Of a stretch of DNA of 64,000 bases, positions 19,280-29,648 are shown piece after piece. Both the position numbers and the translations under genes were made by a program. Source of the DNA: Diplolepis rosae (taxonomy: Eukaryota > Arthropoda > Insecta > Hymenoptera > Diplolepididae); the NCBI GenBank assembly GCA_030998225.1, contig JAPYXD010000714.1, positions 2,170,001-2,234,000 of the forward strand, read 5' to 3'. The notes beneath the pieces are model-generated. The model made no database searches. It was not told the origin of the DNA and saw only the letters and a program-made list of their open reading frames with translations. Within the stretch, counting starts at the first letter, position 1, and each line of letters opens with the position of its first letter.

Positions 19280-21223
19280 TTAGCTTATTTTTATAGTTAT
19301 TTCCTCGTCGCTAATATGGCCAGATAAATAAAAAATTCCTAATTTAGCTGCATCTGTTGGATAATCAAAAAAAGGCTCTTCTTTCTTCATACACTCAACT
19401 CCGACCAGATAAGTATCTCTTTCATAATCATATGAACGATACATTCCCCTGATTTCAAGGCATACATTGTTTTTTTTCAGCAAAACCATATTATTAGCCG
19501 ATTTTGAACTGAAAACTACTTCTTTAAATAAAACGCGTTTGAACTATAATCAAGCGAGGGTCAACTAAACAAATTTTTTCACGCATTACTTTGGAATCTT
19601 GAAGGACACTCGGAATTTTCTGCCTGGAAAAAAAATTTTCTTGGATGCGGTTGCAAAGTTGTTCCATGGGCTTATACCCACTTCTGAAGACATTCCTGAT
19701 TTTTCCAAGTAAATTTTCAAATGAAAAAGCACTAATCATTGTCAAATCGCAATTAAAAACTGCGAATCATCTGCAATATGTATTAGATTGTGAAAATTCA
19801 TTGTCATCGATACTTGTCCGTAATGTATCGGCATGAGTGAAACAAATTTCCTAAGGTATCTTTTGGCAAAATTATGATAGCGAACGGCCCGCTCTTTTGA
19901 ACACAAAATTCAAAACGCAGCCACCAACAATAAGAAATGCTTGTACAAAGCTTTAGACAAAACATGCTTCATGATGAAAGGTCCAGAATATACTATAGAA
20001 GAAAAAATTAAAATTGCGTGGCCTTCCACAAAGAAACATGGTCGACAGAATCAGTTTTCCTCTGAAAGTCACAAGGAACCTGCTTATTGATCGCTTGCAA
20101 CATGAAATCTAATATCTCTTTCTTTTCGTCACTTAATCTCCCTCTTGTAACACCACGCGACAATCCAAGCCATATGTCGAGTAACTTTTTCATAATTCCC
20201 AGATAACCTATGTGCATGAAGTCCAAGCGAAACATTTCGACCATATCAATTACTTGTAACTTTTCCAAAGGGGAAATCCCTACGTGATGATCAGGCTATG
20301 TTTTCTCGCGAAAATTTCGATCTGTTCGTTCAACTGCATCCATATCTAAATAACAACGCCGATTTTGAATAGTCTGTCCACGAATAATGCACTTTTCGCG
20401 AGCATTAATACCAGTGTGCCCTTTCACGCATTTTATTGCAGCTCTCGCAAGAGTATCTGCAATGAAACACTTGATTCTGATGTCAAACACTATTCCGTTC
20501 AACGCCATTCCATCGAAGAGCAAATTTAGCATTTCATTTAAAAAGCCATAAAAAAACGTGCATGTTATCAGGTTTTGATAGTCCCTGGTGGACACAGATC
20601 GGGAACGGTTTATATGCTCCACTCTCATGACAAATTTGACACAGAATTGGCCAAAATTGATGGAAACTAGACCTATACATTTTTGCCCCGTCTACGTGAA
20701 ATAGTAATTCGACTCTTCGATTCGAATGTAAATCAGGATTCAGACACATCCGTAAGCCCTTTTCGATACCAAAGTAAATGAATTGTGAAGTACGACCGAA
20801 ATTATTTTCAAGCGTTACTGATTCAAAATTATGTGTTGTTTTAAGTATTGTCACTGCAGTTTTCGGTAACTCTTGGTGACCGTTACGCCTTAAAATTAAT
20901 AATAATTTTGAAACTTGAGTTAAGGGAATATTTACGCTAAGCGCCCACTCTTTCAATTCTTCAGCGAAGTCAACTCTATTGTCGGCTTCATTGATTAAAT
21001 CTTCTTACATTTCATCAGGAATTTCATCTAAATCTTCAATGCTTTCCTCACCGGATTCTCCATCATCGTAGCTGTAATAGCTTTCAAGGTCATCTTCGAA
21101 ATTTTCGTTCCGATCAAAATCACGATGCATATTTTCTTCAGCAGGTTCTTCTGGATTCTCTACGTCAGTGTCGTCATCATTTACATTTCCTTCGACAGCA
21201 TCACCCGTTTCGTTATCAGTCAC
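19280..21223 (-). pseudogene. CACTA-like DDE transposase, nearly complete (element D)
   Basis: Transposase of a cut-and-paste DNA transposon, read right to left. It starts at 21223 with an acidic N-terminal stretch (DDDTDVENPEEPAEEN), has a TAA near 21005, then a conserved block (EWALSVNIPLTQVSKLLLIL), FHVDGAKMYRSS (first Asp) and CFIADTLARAAIKC (second Asp) with a CX..GHTG..C..C zinc-like region. Next comes FRLDFMHIGYLGIMKKLL, then LWKATQF, where the frame degrades (19836-20008), and AFSFENLLGKIR (Glu) at about 19720. The C-terminal piece ends at 19280. The family is a large animal group that I place with CACTA/En-Spm-like (CMC) transposases; the broad DDE assignment is firmer than the family name. 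Confidence 0.65.
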
Positions 21224-21278
21224 TTCATTAAATCCTTATACTCCTTTAAAAATAAAAAAAGTGATTGATATAGTTTGA

Positions 21279-22090
21279 TTTAGCTACTGGTTTTCACCAT
21301 ATAAAAATGGACCCAAAAGACTCTCACAAACCTGCATTTCCCACACCTCACGGTCATTACGAATTCGATAGAATGCCTTTTGGTTTGAAAACAGCACCAG
21401 ACACATTTCAAAGATTAATGGATTTAACATTAACTGGATTAATCGGAACGGAACATTTTGTATATCTCGATGACATAGTTATATATGCAAATACCCTAGA
21501 AGAGCAAGGAATTAAATTCAACAATTTAGCAGAAAGACTTAGGAAAGCAAATCTTCATTTACAACCAGACAAATGCGAATTTTTACGACCAGAAGTAGGA
21601 TATTTAGGTCATATAATTGATAAAAATGGAGTACGTGCAGATTCAAAAAAGATAATAACTGTAAAAAACTTTCCAATTCCAAGAACACAGAAAAATATAA
21701 AACAATTTTTAGGCTTAGCAGGATATTATAGACAATTTATTGATGGATTTCAAAAATTGCAAGTCCTCTAAAACAACTTTTGAAATAAGATATACCTTCT
21801 AATTGGACAGAAAAACAACAAGCAGTTTTCGATATTTTAAAAGCAAAATTATGCGAAGAACCACTTTTATAACGACTTGATTTTTCTCAACCTTTTATAC
21901 TCACAACAGATGCCTCAGGATTTGCAATAGGAGGTATTTTATCACAAGGTAAAATAGGTAAAGATAAGCCAATAGCATATACTTCACGTAGTCTAAGTGA
22001 AATTGAGAAAAAATATGATACATATGAGAAAGAAGCCCTTGCTATAATATTTTGTGTAACTCATCATTTAGTGAAATTGGTAAGAATATT
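21279..22090 (+). pseudogene. pol: Reverse transcriptase C-terminal half and RNase H (element 2)
   Basis: RT is clear from DLATGFHHIKMDPKDSHK onward, with the active site VYLDDIVIYA at about 21461 and the QFLGLAGYYRQFIDG connection near 21706. The frame is lost near 21771 and resumes as RNase H with NWTEKQQAVFDILKAKL (about 21798), a TAA near 21869, TTDASGFAIGGIL (about 21905), KPIAYTSRSL and EKEALAII, and then breaks at about 22060. The last catalytic part of RNase H is missing or scrambled. Confidence 0.8.
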
Positions 22091-22099
22091 TTAAAATAC

Positions 22100-22958
22100 A
22101 CAAATTTATTCAAAAATATGGCTTCAAGACTTATTTTTATGACAATATTTTTATTAAGTCCAATATTTTCCAAAAAATACGAAAATTTATCATGGAAAAC
22201 TATTACTACAAGAGCTCAAAAGAGAATACAAAAAGAAAAAGCAAAAAATTTGAATCGAAATGAAACTCAAGAAAAATTAGAAGAAAATTTTTCTTCTAAA
22301 CCTCTTGTGAAAAAACCACGAGGTAGGCCAAGAAAAAATCTACTTACAAATATAAAAAATATTCCCTCTCCAACAAAAAGAAAGAGATGTAGACCAAGAA
22401 AACAAATATATGAAGATGAATTACCAGAAATGTATACGCAGGAAGGAAGCCGAACAAAAGTAGAATCAGATTTCGACTCTGATCCTGATAATTCAGATTA
22501 TTTCAAACGAACTCAAGCAAGAAACAGAAAAAAGAAGAATACCAAAAAGCCAAAAATATTAATCAATTCGAAAGTGAAGAAAGTGAGAATTATTTTTCAA
22601 CCTCAGAAGATGAAATCAACGACATTGAAACCCCACACGAAGGAAATGATGAAGAAAAATTATGATGAAAATTTGGAAGAAAATTTTGAAAATGTTTTTG
22701 AAGAAAATTTCGAAAAGAATTTCGAACAGAATTTTGAAGAAAATTTTGAAGATAAGTTTGAAGAAAACCACGAAGAGAACTTGGAAAAAGAATTTGAAGA
22801 GCCTTATTTTGAAGAAAATTTGAAACTAAACCGAAGATCTCAAATCAATTCTGGAAAACACGATAATGATCATGATAATTATAATCGTCCACCCCCAGAA
22901 CCTCCTCCTATAAACTCTCAAACAGAAAAAATTATAACAAGGAAAAATTTAGTTGAAT
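22100..22958 (+). pseudogene. Pol linker with two AT-hooks and an acidic NFEE repeat (element 2)
   Basis: One long frame between RNase H and the pre-integrase domain. It carries two AT-hook-like motifs (KKPRGRPRKN at about 22312; KRKRCRPRKQ at about 22378), a Ser/Asp patch (DFDSDPDNSDYF), a basic stretch, and a run of about twelve ENFE-type units at 22666-22830. A proline stretch (PPPEPPP) precedes the MITE at 22959. AT-hooks bind the minor groove of AT-rich DNA, so this may have served as a target-site or chromatin tether. Element 1 has a shorter Lys/Arg-rich linker here. Function is inferred only. Confidence 0.55.
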
Positions 22959-23547
22959 CCCTAGCGAACGGTAGCTTTACTCTGTACCGTAAAGCTATCG
23001 TAAAGCTATCGTAAAGCTATCATAAAGTAGCATTATAACTCATGAATGAGGCAAAAGAAACATTCAAGATGTTTTCATCCTGATTCTACGTTGAAAATAA
23101 CGTTAACTGGTAATTGAAATATGCAATAATTTTATTTATTTACGCTAAAAATAAAAAAAACATAATACCTATCATTGAAGGCAGTGCAGTGGTTCACCTT
23201 TTGTAGAACATCTCCGTTAAAGTTGACCATTGGTTGGAGTGAGACACAACTATACTTTCATCTCATTCTAACAAATAGTCAATTCTGACCGTGAAGACAT
23301 GGAAAGTGATGAACCACTGCACTGCCTTTAATGACAGGTATTATGTTTTTTGAAAATTTTTAGCGTTAATAAATAAAATTATTGCATATATCAATTACCA
23401 GTTAACGTTGTTTTTAACGTAGAATAAGGATAAAAAAATTTTGAATATTTATTTTGCCTCATTCATGAGTTATAATGCTACTTTACGAAAGCTTTACGAT
23501 AGCTTTATGGTACAGCGTAAAGCTACCGTTCAGCCAGTTCGCTAGGG
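22959..23547. mobile_element. Palindromic MITE in element 2
   Basis: A 589-bp fold-back. The ends read CCCTAGCGAACGGTAGCTTTAC and the complement at the right (with a short extra GCCA stretch). Near the left end are three tandem copies of a CGTAAAGCTAT unit. The arms stay complementary through TAGCATTATAACTCATGAATGAGGC, the AACGTTAACTGGTAAT region and a core at about 23130-23390. The core is shared with a MITE inside element B (46789-47022). A 2-bp AT may be the target duplication. It interrupts the Pol linker frame. Confidence 0.75.
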
Positions 23548-24955
23548 ATGTCGCAATCAATTAACTATGCGAAAAGATAATTATGCATATTTTGTTACAA
23601 CAAATGGAACTCCTCGCGACAACGGATCAAAAACTTTAGAAAAACGTGAAACTTTACCAAAATTCAAAAATTTACAAAAAGGGATAGCAAAAGAAACTAA
23701 AAAAGGAAACTACTACCATTTTGCACTGCCAATTGAAGAAAAAACTAAGGAAAATTTATCCGAAAGTTTGAAAAATATAAAATCATCAATCTACTCATTA
23801 CATGAATTATCTCAAAATCTGAAATTACGATCAATTAGCATTTCTAAAACTTCCAGAATTAGTCATATACCTTGGGAAGACGTGAAATCAATTTTCGAAT
23901 AAATTTTTTCAAATTCAACTACAAAAATAATAGTTTGCAATGGAATAACGCAATATCCAACAAAGGAACAACGAACTTATTTAATTGAAGAAGCTCATTC
24001 TTCAGCATTAGGAAGCCATAAAGGCGTCACGAAAACTTATAGTCGAATTCGACAAAAATTTTTTTGGGAAAATATGATATTAGACATTCAAATATATATT
24101 CAAGGCTGTTTATAGTGTCAACTGAAAAAATTAATCAGAGTTAAAACAAAAAATCCTATGGTAATCACTGACACACCCACTACTGCTTTTGAAAAAATAT
24201 CAATAAGCATTGTTGATCCACTACCTGAGACAAAATCTGCTAACTTAAATATTCTACCCATACAAGACAATTTTACAAAATATTTTTTAGCAATACCTCT
24301 TCCTAATCACCAAGCTAGTACGATAGCAGATGCTTTCGTGAAAAAATTTATTTGCATTGGATCACCGAAAGGAGTACTTACTGACCAAGGCAGAGATTTT
24401 TAAAGTAATTTATTGAAAAGTTTGGCAAAACGTTTTAGAATTGAACAATTTCGTACCACAGCTTTCCACCCTCAATCAAACGGATCATTAGAACGTTTAC
24501 ATCATGTTTTAGGAGAATATCTCAAACAATTTGTTGCAAAAAATTCAGAATGGGATGATTGGCTTGAACTAGCAATGTTCTCATATAACACAAGTGTACA
24601 TGAAGGCAGAAAATGCAAACCGTATGAATTGGTTTATGGTAAATTAGCTCATGAACCTTCCAGGGAACCTTTATTACAACAAGAAAAATTACAAACGTAT
24701 GATGGTTATTTAATTAATTTCGTAACACAACTACACGAGATGTGAACACAAGCAAGAGAGAATCTTATTTCAGCAAAAGAAAAATCGAAAATATATTGTC
24801 ATAAAAAAATATATCGTTTAGGAGTGAAAATTGGAGATAACGTATTTTTATTAAAAGGAGGTAAAATTAAAAAACGAGACGACCATTATACAGGGCCTTA
24901 TGAAATATTGGAAGTGTTAGGAAAAGGAAATGTCAAAATAATAAATGAATAAATG
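23548..24955 (+). pseudogene. Pre-integrase domain and integrase (element 2)
   Basis: Integrates the cDNA into the genome. The pre-integrase domain (MRKDNYAYFVTTNGTP, 23567) parallels element 1. The zinc finger has both His (EAHSSALGSHKG, about 23988) and a Cys pair region broken by a TAG near 24113. In the core, the first Asp region reads ISIVDPLPET and appears to have lost the usual Asp by a small deletion. The second Asp is in GVLTDQGRDF (about 24374), followed by TAA at 24401. The Glu lies in HPQSNGSLERLHH (about 24470). The C terminus has a GPY-type module (GPYEILEVLG, about 24895) after a TGA at 24743. Dead. Confidence 0.8.
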
Positions 24956-25324
24956 AATAAATAAAAAAAAATAAAAAAAAAATTCATCGCAAACGCATAG
25001 ATGATCTCATTGAAATAGTTCCCTGCCTTATCGACATGGTAGCTCTCTGGCCATACTTGATTCAAAACTGGAATTTGCAAGCAAGATGACTGTAATATTC
25101 CCACATGGAGCAGAAACCTAAATAATCCAGATACAATAAAGGATATTTTATCAACAATAAAAACAATATAAATTCTTATAAAATAAAAAGAAATAATATC
25201 TCTACTACATCGCCTTTTTCTGCAAAAAATATTGAGAAATGTTTTAAATGCGGATATAGACCCCCTAATCAGTACAATAAATTCTAATATAAATATTCCA
25301 TACCGATTCAGGAAATCGTGAGCA

Positions 25325-25786
25325 ATGGAGCATTACTATGACGAGCCTACCCACGTACGAAGTTACAAAAAACAGATATGTGGAACAGACTCTATGGGAC
25401 TTTTAAACCACGTGGAAATTTTGAGAAATTTTACGATAAAATATGGATTACCGTTACCACAATACATCGTTTATCCTGATCCAAATTCAAAAACCAAATC
25501 ATTGTTTCTTGTTCAAGTCAACACAAACGATCATTTTGTTGTACAAGCGGGTCCTACAAGCGAGTTAGCCGAAAATAGAGCTGCTTTGAAATTACTACAA
25601 CTATTAATAAGATCTTATGATATTTGCGATGAGGATTTTTTCAATAATACCTGTAAAGAAACAAGAAAAACAAAATATCAAAGTGTTCAAACTGATTCAA
25701 GACCGAAATTAGTATCATGGAAAAATTCATGTAGATATTGTAACACTCAAATGCATGCTACAAGAGGGCAGTGTGTCCAGATTTGA
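25325..25786 (+). CDS. Small ORF with a dsRNA-binding-like domain (element 2)
   Basis: A 153-codon ORF between integrase and env, starting at ATG 25325. Residues about 25-90 resemble a double-stranded-RNA-binding domain: a first helix (LLNHVEILRNFTIKYGLPLP), a beta region (YIVYPDPNSKTKSLFLVQV) and a final helix with SELAENRAALKLLQLL. The usual KKxAK of the last helix is replaced by SELAE, so RNA binding is uncertain. The tail has a CRYCNTQMH Cys/His group. A hAT-type MITE is inserted at the last codons, so the natural stop is replaced by one in the MITE. The domain identity is from pattern reading; an RNAi-suppressor or RNA-packaging role would be speculation. Confidence 0.5.
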   Translation: MEHYYDEPTHVRSYKKQICGTDSMGLLNHVEILRNFTIKYGLPLPQYIVYPDPNSKTKSLFLVQVNTNDHFVVQAGPTSELAENRAALKLLQLLIRSYDICDEDFFNNTCKETRKTKYQSVQTDSRPKLVSWKNSCRYCNTQMHATRGQCVQI

Positions 25787-26012
25787 CGTACGTGAGAATG
25801 GTTGTGCGCGCAGCGTAGTGTGTCTGCTGTTCGCAGTGGTTCTTTGTGGTTTCTCTGGTTTTCTCTCCTTGACAAGGAGCCTTCAACAAGAGAAAACTCA
25901 GAGAACCACTGCGAACAGCAGACACACTACGCTGCGCGCGCAACCAGTCTCACGTACGTACTGCTGTTGGAGTTGTGTGCGTAACGTTCGGGTGTCAAAT
26001 CTGGACACACTG
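25769..26012. mobile_element. hAT-type MITE with 8-bp target duplication
   Basis: The TIRs are CAGTGTGTCCAGATTTGAC at 25769 and its complement ending at 26012. The flanks are CAAGAGGG (25761-25768) and CAAGAGTG (26013-26020), an 8-bp duplication with one mismatch, as expected for hAT. The 244-bp interior is itself palindromic (ACGTACGTGAG, GCGCGCAGCGTAGTGTGTCTGC and their complements). Confidence 0.85.
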
Positions 26013-26217
26013 CAAGAGTGCCGTAGGCGGAATGTTTTTAAAGCTGATAAATCAACAAAATTTCCCCCTTCACTTCCGCCTCGAAACTCATCAACATTTA
26101 GTAGTCTATTTTCACCTTTTTTCCAAAAAACTTCTAGACCTAAATCCAACCATACGTAAACATCCAATTGTATCCAATACTAATCCTTTTTTCTTTTTCA
26201 GCCATTCGAGAAGCATA

Positions 26218-28452
26218 ATGAAATTCCTATACCAACTACCTTTTGGCGTATACTTGATGTTAATTCTGCTTTTTACTTCTGAAGCAAAAAATTTGTATAT
26301 AAATTCACAATTTTATCACTCATGTGGTACTTATTTTGAACCAATTTTAAAAATACGTCTATTTTCCGTGAAAAATAATTTTATCTCTTATTTTGCCATT
26401 TTGCAACCAGAAAATTTGAAATATAAAATAGCAGATATTTCTCACAAACTTTATGAACATTGTATACTTACAAATATTGCAAATAACTGTAATATATATA
26501 ATCACAACACTCAGCTTGAATTTATGAAAAAACGTATAAATTATTTTCTCGGAGAAATTTCATTTATATCCAGACAAACTCGTAACATCATTAATATTCC
26601 CAAAATAGTGATCCATTTTTACACCAGCTTCAAAAAGTTCTTCTACAGTCAAAAATAAGACAAAAAACTTCTTTTTATTGGCCTAAAGAAAATTTGTTCC
26701 TACTTCCAAATCCATTTTCGGAACAACTTGAAATTGTTTCATCCAATCTCAACAACGTTACGATGTACAGACTGGCATAAATCACAAATTTACACAAATT
26801 TGCACATTTATAGAATTCTTGCAGCAAATTGGCTAATGGACTTGCATGAAGTATCCCGATCTTTTCTATCACTCCTAACACAACTTACGAAAGCTATGAC
26901 TCATGCCGCTACAAATTTATAGCACCCCATGCTGCTTCCAGATACCTTCCTAGACTTCAAATCTAACAAAGAAGACCCTTACCTTCCAACGTCTCTTTTT
27001 TCTATGGTCATTCCATTTTCTAAAATAAGATACTTTACTTTCGATAACTACTTAATTTTTACTATGACCATACCAACTCCATCTACTGAAGAATTTCAAG
27101 TATTTAAAACACATTCAACCCCAATATATTTTGACATCAATACTGATTATATTACACCTATATCCATAAAATCTCAAATTTCTTATATCGCGATTTCTCC
27201 AAATAACGAATCTTTCTTCACAAAAAATGAAAATTTCCTCGCTTCATGCCACCAAAATGGACTTCAAAATTTTTGTCACCGTCCTCATTCCGTATGCAGT
27301 ACTCAAAATAATCCTATTTGCGAAGCATCAATGTTTATAAAATACCAACCGTATAAATGTAAAACATTTATAAGTTTCAATGAATATCCTTTTTTAACAC
27401 CACTGTTGTCACACCGTGGATGGCTTTATTCAACTATTCTCCCTAAACAATAGTATATTACGTGCCTAGGCGCACAATGAGGGTTATTGCGTGACGAGCG
27501 ACAATGTTCGCAGGAGATCGAAGCCGAGGCGCGATCAGTCCTGCGAGCATTGTTGCGAGTCCCTTAATTTCCCGAATTGTGTGCATTGGCACGTATTCTA
27601 TTTTATGTGACTTCGGTGCGTATACGAGTTTTTATGTGTACACTCGAATCTAATCTAGTATTGTAGTTGTTTGTGGCGCTAGTCATTACACTTGATATGT
27701 CACGACTAGTCCCGGCCATTTTGATTTTATCAATCTTGTGTAGTAGTAATGGATTTTAATAGACGCATGCGCAGTTCAAATGCACAAGGCTTTGCCAGTA
27801 AGGTGCTAACGCTGTACGAAGAAGAAGAAAAAGAAGAAGAAGATTGTTCTCCGTTGCATGGCTATAGGCGCATGCGCAGTTCAATTTTTACATTTCATTC
27901 CTCTGTAGCGCAATATACTACATTGCGCTACTGTTAACTGTAGCGAAAAAACGAGTTTGCGCGCCGGTGGCACATAAATCTTTTTATCTTGCTCCAAAAA
28001 TTCCAAAACCATAATCACTCTTCAAGGAATAGGAATTTTACAAATAGACTCTGACTTTAATTTGGACTCATCAATTCCATACTACAATATTAAAAATTAT
28101 CCAAAAATAATGAATAACTCAATTCCACTTAGTAAATCGACCACTTTTCTTGAAATAATTTCTCCCTTCTTATAGAATATGTCGATCACAGAACCTCACT
28201 TGTTAAAAAATGTGTTACATCTTTTTCACAAAAAAGATGACATTCTTATATCGACTTTCGAAAGTCATGTTTTCTTACTCACAAAATATGCAAATATTCA
28301 AAAACTTACCCCATCTATTTCTAATTCTAGTGCACATAAAATATATATAGCACATACTATAGTTACTTTTCTTATAATAGTTTTTCTCTTAATAATACTA
28401 ATTAAAATTGAAAAACTTTCAAAAAAATCTAATAAAAATACCAAAAAAAAAT
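26218..28452 (+). pseudogene. env: Envelope gene of element 2, interrupted
   Basis: It starts at ATG 26218, 17 bp after a splice-acceptor-like TTTTTCAG (26194-26201). The signal peptide is MKFLYQLPFGVYLMLILLF. The ectodomain continues to 26658 (TAA), with RISRQTR-like basic residues near 26570, then in degraded frames to 26922 and again clearly at 26929-27453 with several Cys. An insertion at about 27460-27978 splits it. The frame resumes near 27990, has a TAG at about 28175, and ends with a long transmembrane segment (IAHTIVTFLIIVFLLIILI, about 28355) and a Lys-rich tail. It does not obviously match the chuvirus-like env of element 1 and may be an errantivirus-type env. Confidence 0.6.
27460..27978. 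mobile_element. Insertion in env 2, probable MITE
   Basis: About 520 bp of higher-GC sequence splits the env frame. The ends are similar in inverted orientation: ACGTGCCTAGGCGCACAA on the left and, on the right, the complement of GCGCGCCGGTGGCACAT. Inside are a second inverted end near 27575-27595 (ATTGTGTGCATTGGCACGT), a GAAGAA-rich tract at about 27820-27842, and two copies of GCATGCGCAGTTCAA at about 27764 and 27870. No clear target duplication. It could be two nested elements. Confidence 0.5.
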
Positions 28453-28699
28453 AAAAATATACTGTAAAACCACGGCATGATCACTGGGAATGTACCTTTA
28501 GAAGAACAGTTTTTGTAAGGGTATTGTCATATGAGAATTGTTTTTCTAATGGAGAAATAGAATACCTTCCAATAATGTAGAACTTCTGTTAGAATCAAAT
28601 TTTGGTACTTTTGCACGATTTAAATAAAGTATAAAAATTATATAATCAAGGGTATAGTTGATTTAATTTAGATCCTTTTCTTTTTTTTAAATTTATAGA

Positions 28700-29107
28700 A
28701 TGATTCCGACTGCGGCAGAACCGATCGTGTTCCACTCAGGACCTGTGGACGGTGTATGTCCACAGGATTATTTAATCACATATGGACACTTAATAAATAG
28801 TTTTTGTTTCGACTTAGAAGCATCAACCTTATTCATTTATTACAGTCAGGAAACAACAAAGAAATTTTGCCAATTTTGTTTCAAAAAATTACCAATAACA
28901 GATCAAAATAAATATGAATTCTGTACCTTATGGCACTCACTTTGTAAAATACAATGCGTTAATATGAATTGTAACGGTTGTAGAGAAGCATTAATAACGC
29001 CACGCTGTAGGGCAACCGACTGTAAAGGTTGTACTGAGCAATTCTTAAAAAATAAAATGCAACTTCAATTAGGAAACAAAGTTATAGTTGAAAATGTTTT
29101 TCGTTAA
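28700..29107 (+). CDS. Cysteine-rich ORF downstream of env 2, unknown
   Basis: A 135-codon uninterrupted ORF with 17 Cys. Pairs such as CQFC, CVNMNCNGC and CRATDCKGC suggest zinc binding. I do not recognise the family. It lies 250 bp after the env stop and could be an accessory gene of element 2 or part of another element. A second, shorter Cys-rich stretch follows at 29384-29617, with CKEC, CSVC and CFLC. The two may be exons or broken parts of one gene. Confidence 0.4.
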   Translation: MIPTAAEPIVFHSGPVDGVCPQDYLITYGHLINSFCFDLEASTLFIYYSQETTKKFCQFCFKKLPITDQNKYEFCTLWHSLCKIQCVNMNCNGCREALITPRCRATDCKGCTEQFLKNKMQLQLGNKVIVENVFR

Positions 29108-29383
29108 AATATTATAGATTGTACAGTCATAAATAAAATTTCAAACACATCTAAACAATTCTCTTTAAGCAAAACACTGTTAAAATCTAATTAGTATTTC
29201 AAAGCTCAATAACGAATTTGTTCATAGAAAAAGACTGCCGCAAGATTTCGAATCCATTCAAGCTGAAAACCCAGAAAACGACGAACAATACTACCAACCG
29301 TATATCGATCAAATAATTATAAAACATTTTTTTGTTACTCTTCAGAAAACGAAATATATCAGAATACCTTAGATCAAAAATTC

Positions 29384-29617
29384 ATATGTAAAGAATGTTA
29401 CAGATTTAAAATGACCTTTTTTGAATCAGAAATATCTGTACCTTTCCTCAACCGCTACATTGTAACGACGGATCTTAATGAATTAAAATGTTCTGTCTGC
29501 GAACAGCAAATTTTTTTCATACGTTTTAGAGCAGACCAGTGTTTTCTTTGCACTGAAAATCTCTTTGAGTTAGCAAACCCGGAAAACAATGCAACAAAAA
29601 GATTTGACAAAGGGTAG
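29384..29617 (+). CDS. Second cysteine-rich ORF segment, unknown
   Basis: The frame can be read from about 29384 (FICKECYRFKM) through LKCSVCEQQIF and DQCFLCTENLFEL to a TAG at 29615. Three CXXC pairs suggest a zinc-binding fold like the ORF at 28700, with which it may form one gene. The sequence between them (29108-29383) contains readable coding-like traces in other frames. No family is recognised. Confidence 0.35.
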   Translation: MCKECYRFKMTFFESEISVPFLNRYIVTTDLNELKCSVCEQQIFFIRFRADQCFLCTENLFELANPENNATKRFDKG

Positions 29618-29648
29618 CGCAGTACAAATACTTAATGAAATAAGTACA

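Larger units (their letters stand above)
21279..28690 (+). mobile_element. Second Ty3/Gypsy element, 5'-truncated, with env (element 2)
   Basis: The element begins abruptly inside RT at DLATGFHHIK (21279) next to the end of element D, so gag, protease and the first part of RT are lost. It then runs through RT, RNase H, an AT-hook-bearing linker, integrase, a dsRNA-binding-like ORF and env. It is related to element 1 (same pre-integrase domain, same env splice layout) but diverged. Three later insertions (22959-23547, 25769-26012, about 27460-27978) sit in it. No LTR is identified. Confidence 0.75.

Noticed and set aside
27820..27842. GAAGAA tract as an exonic splicing enhancer or coding Glu repeat
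   Set aside because: It lies inside a MITE-like insertion with no supportable exon; a simple repeat is the plainest reading.
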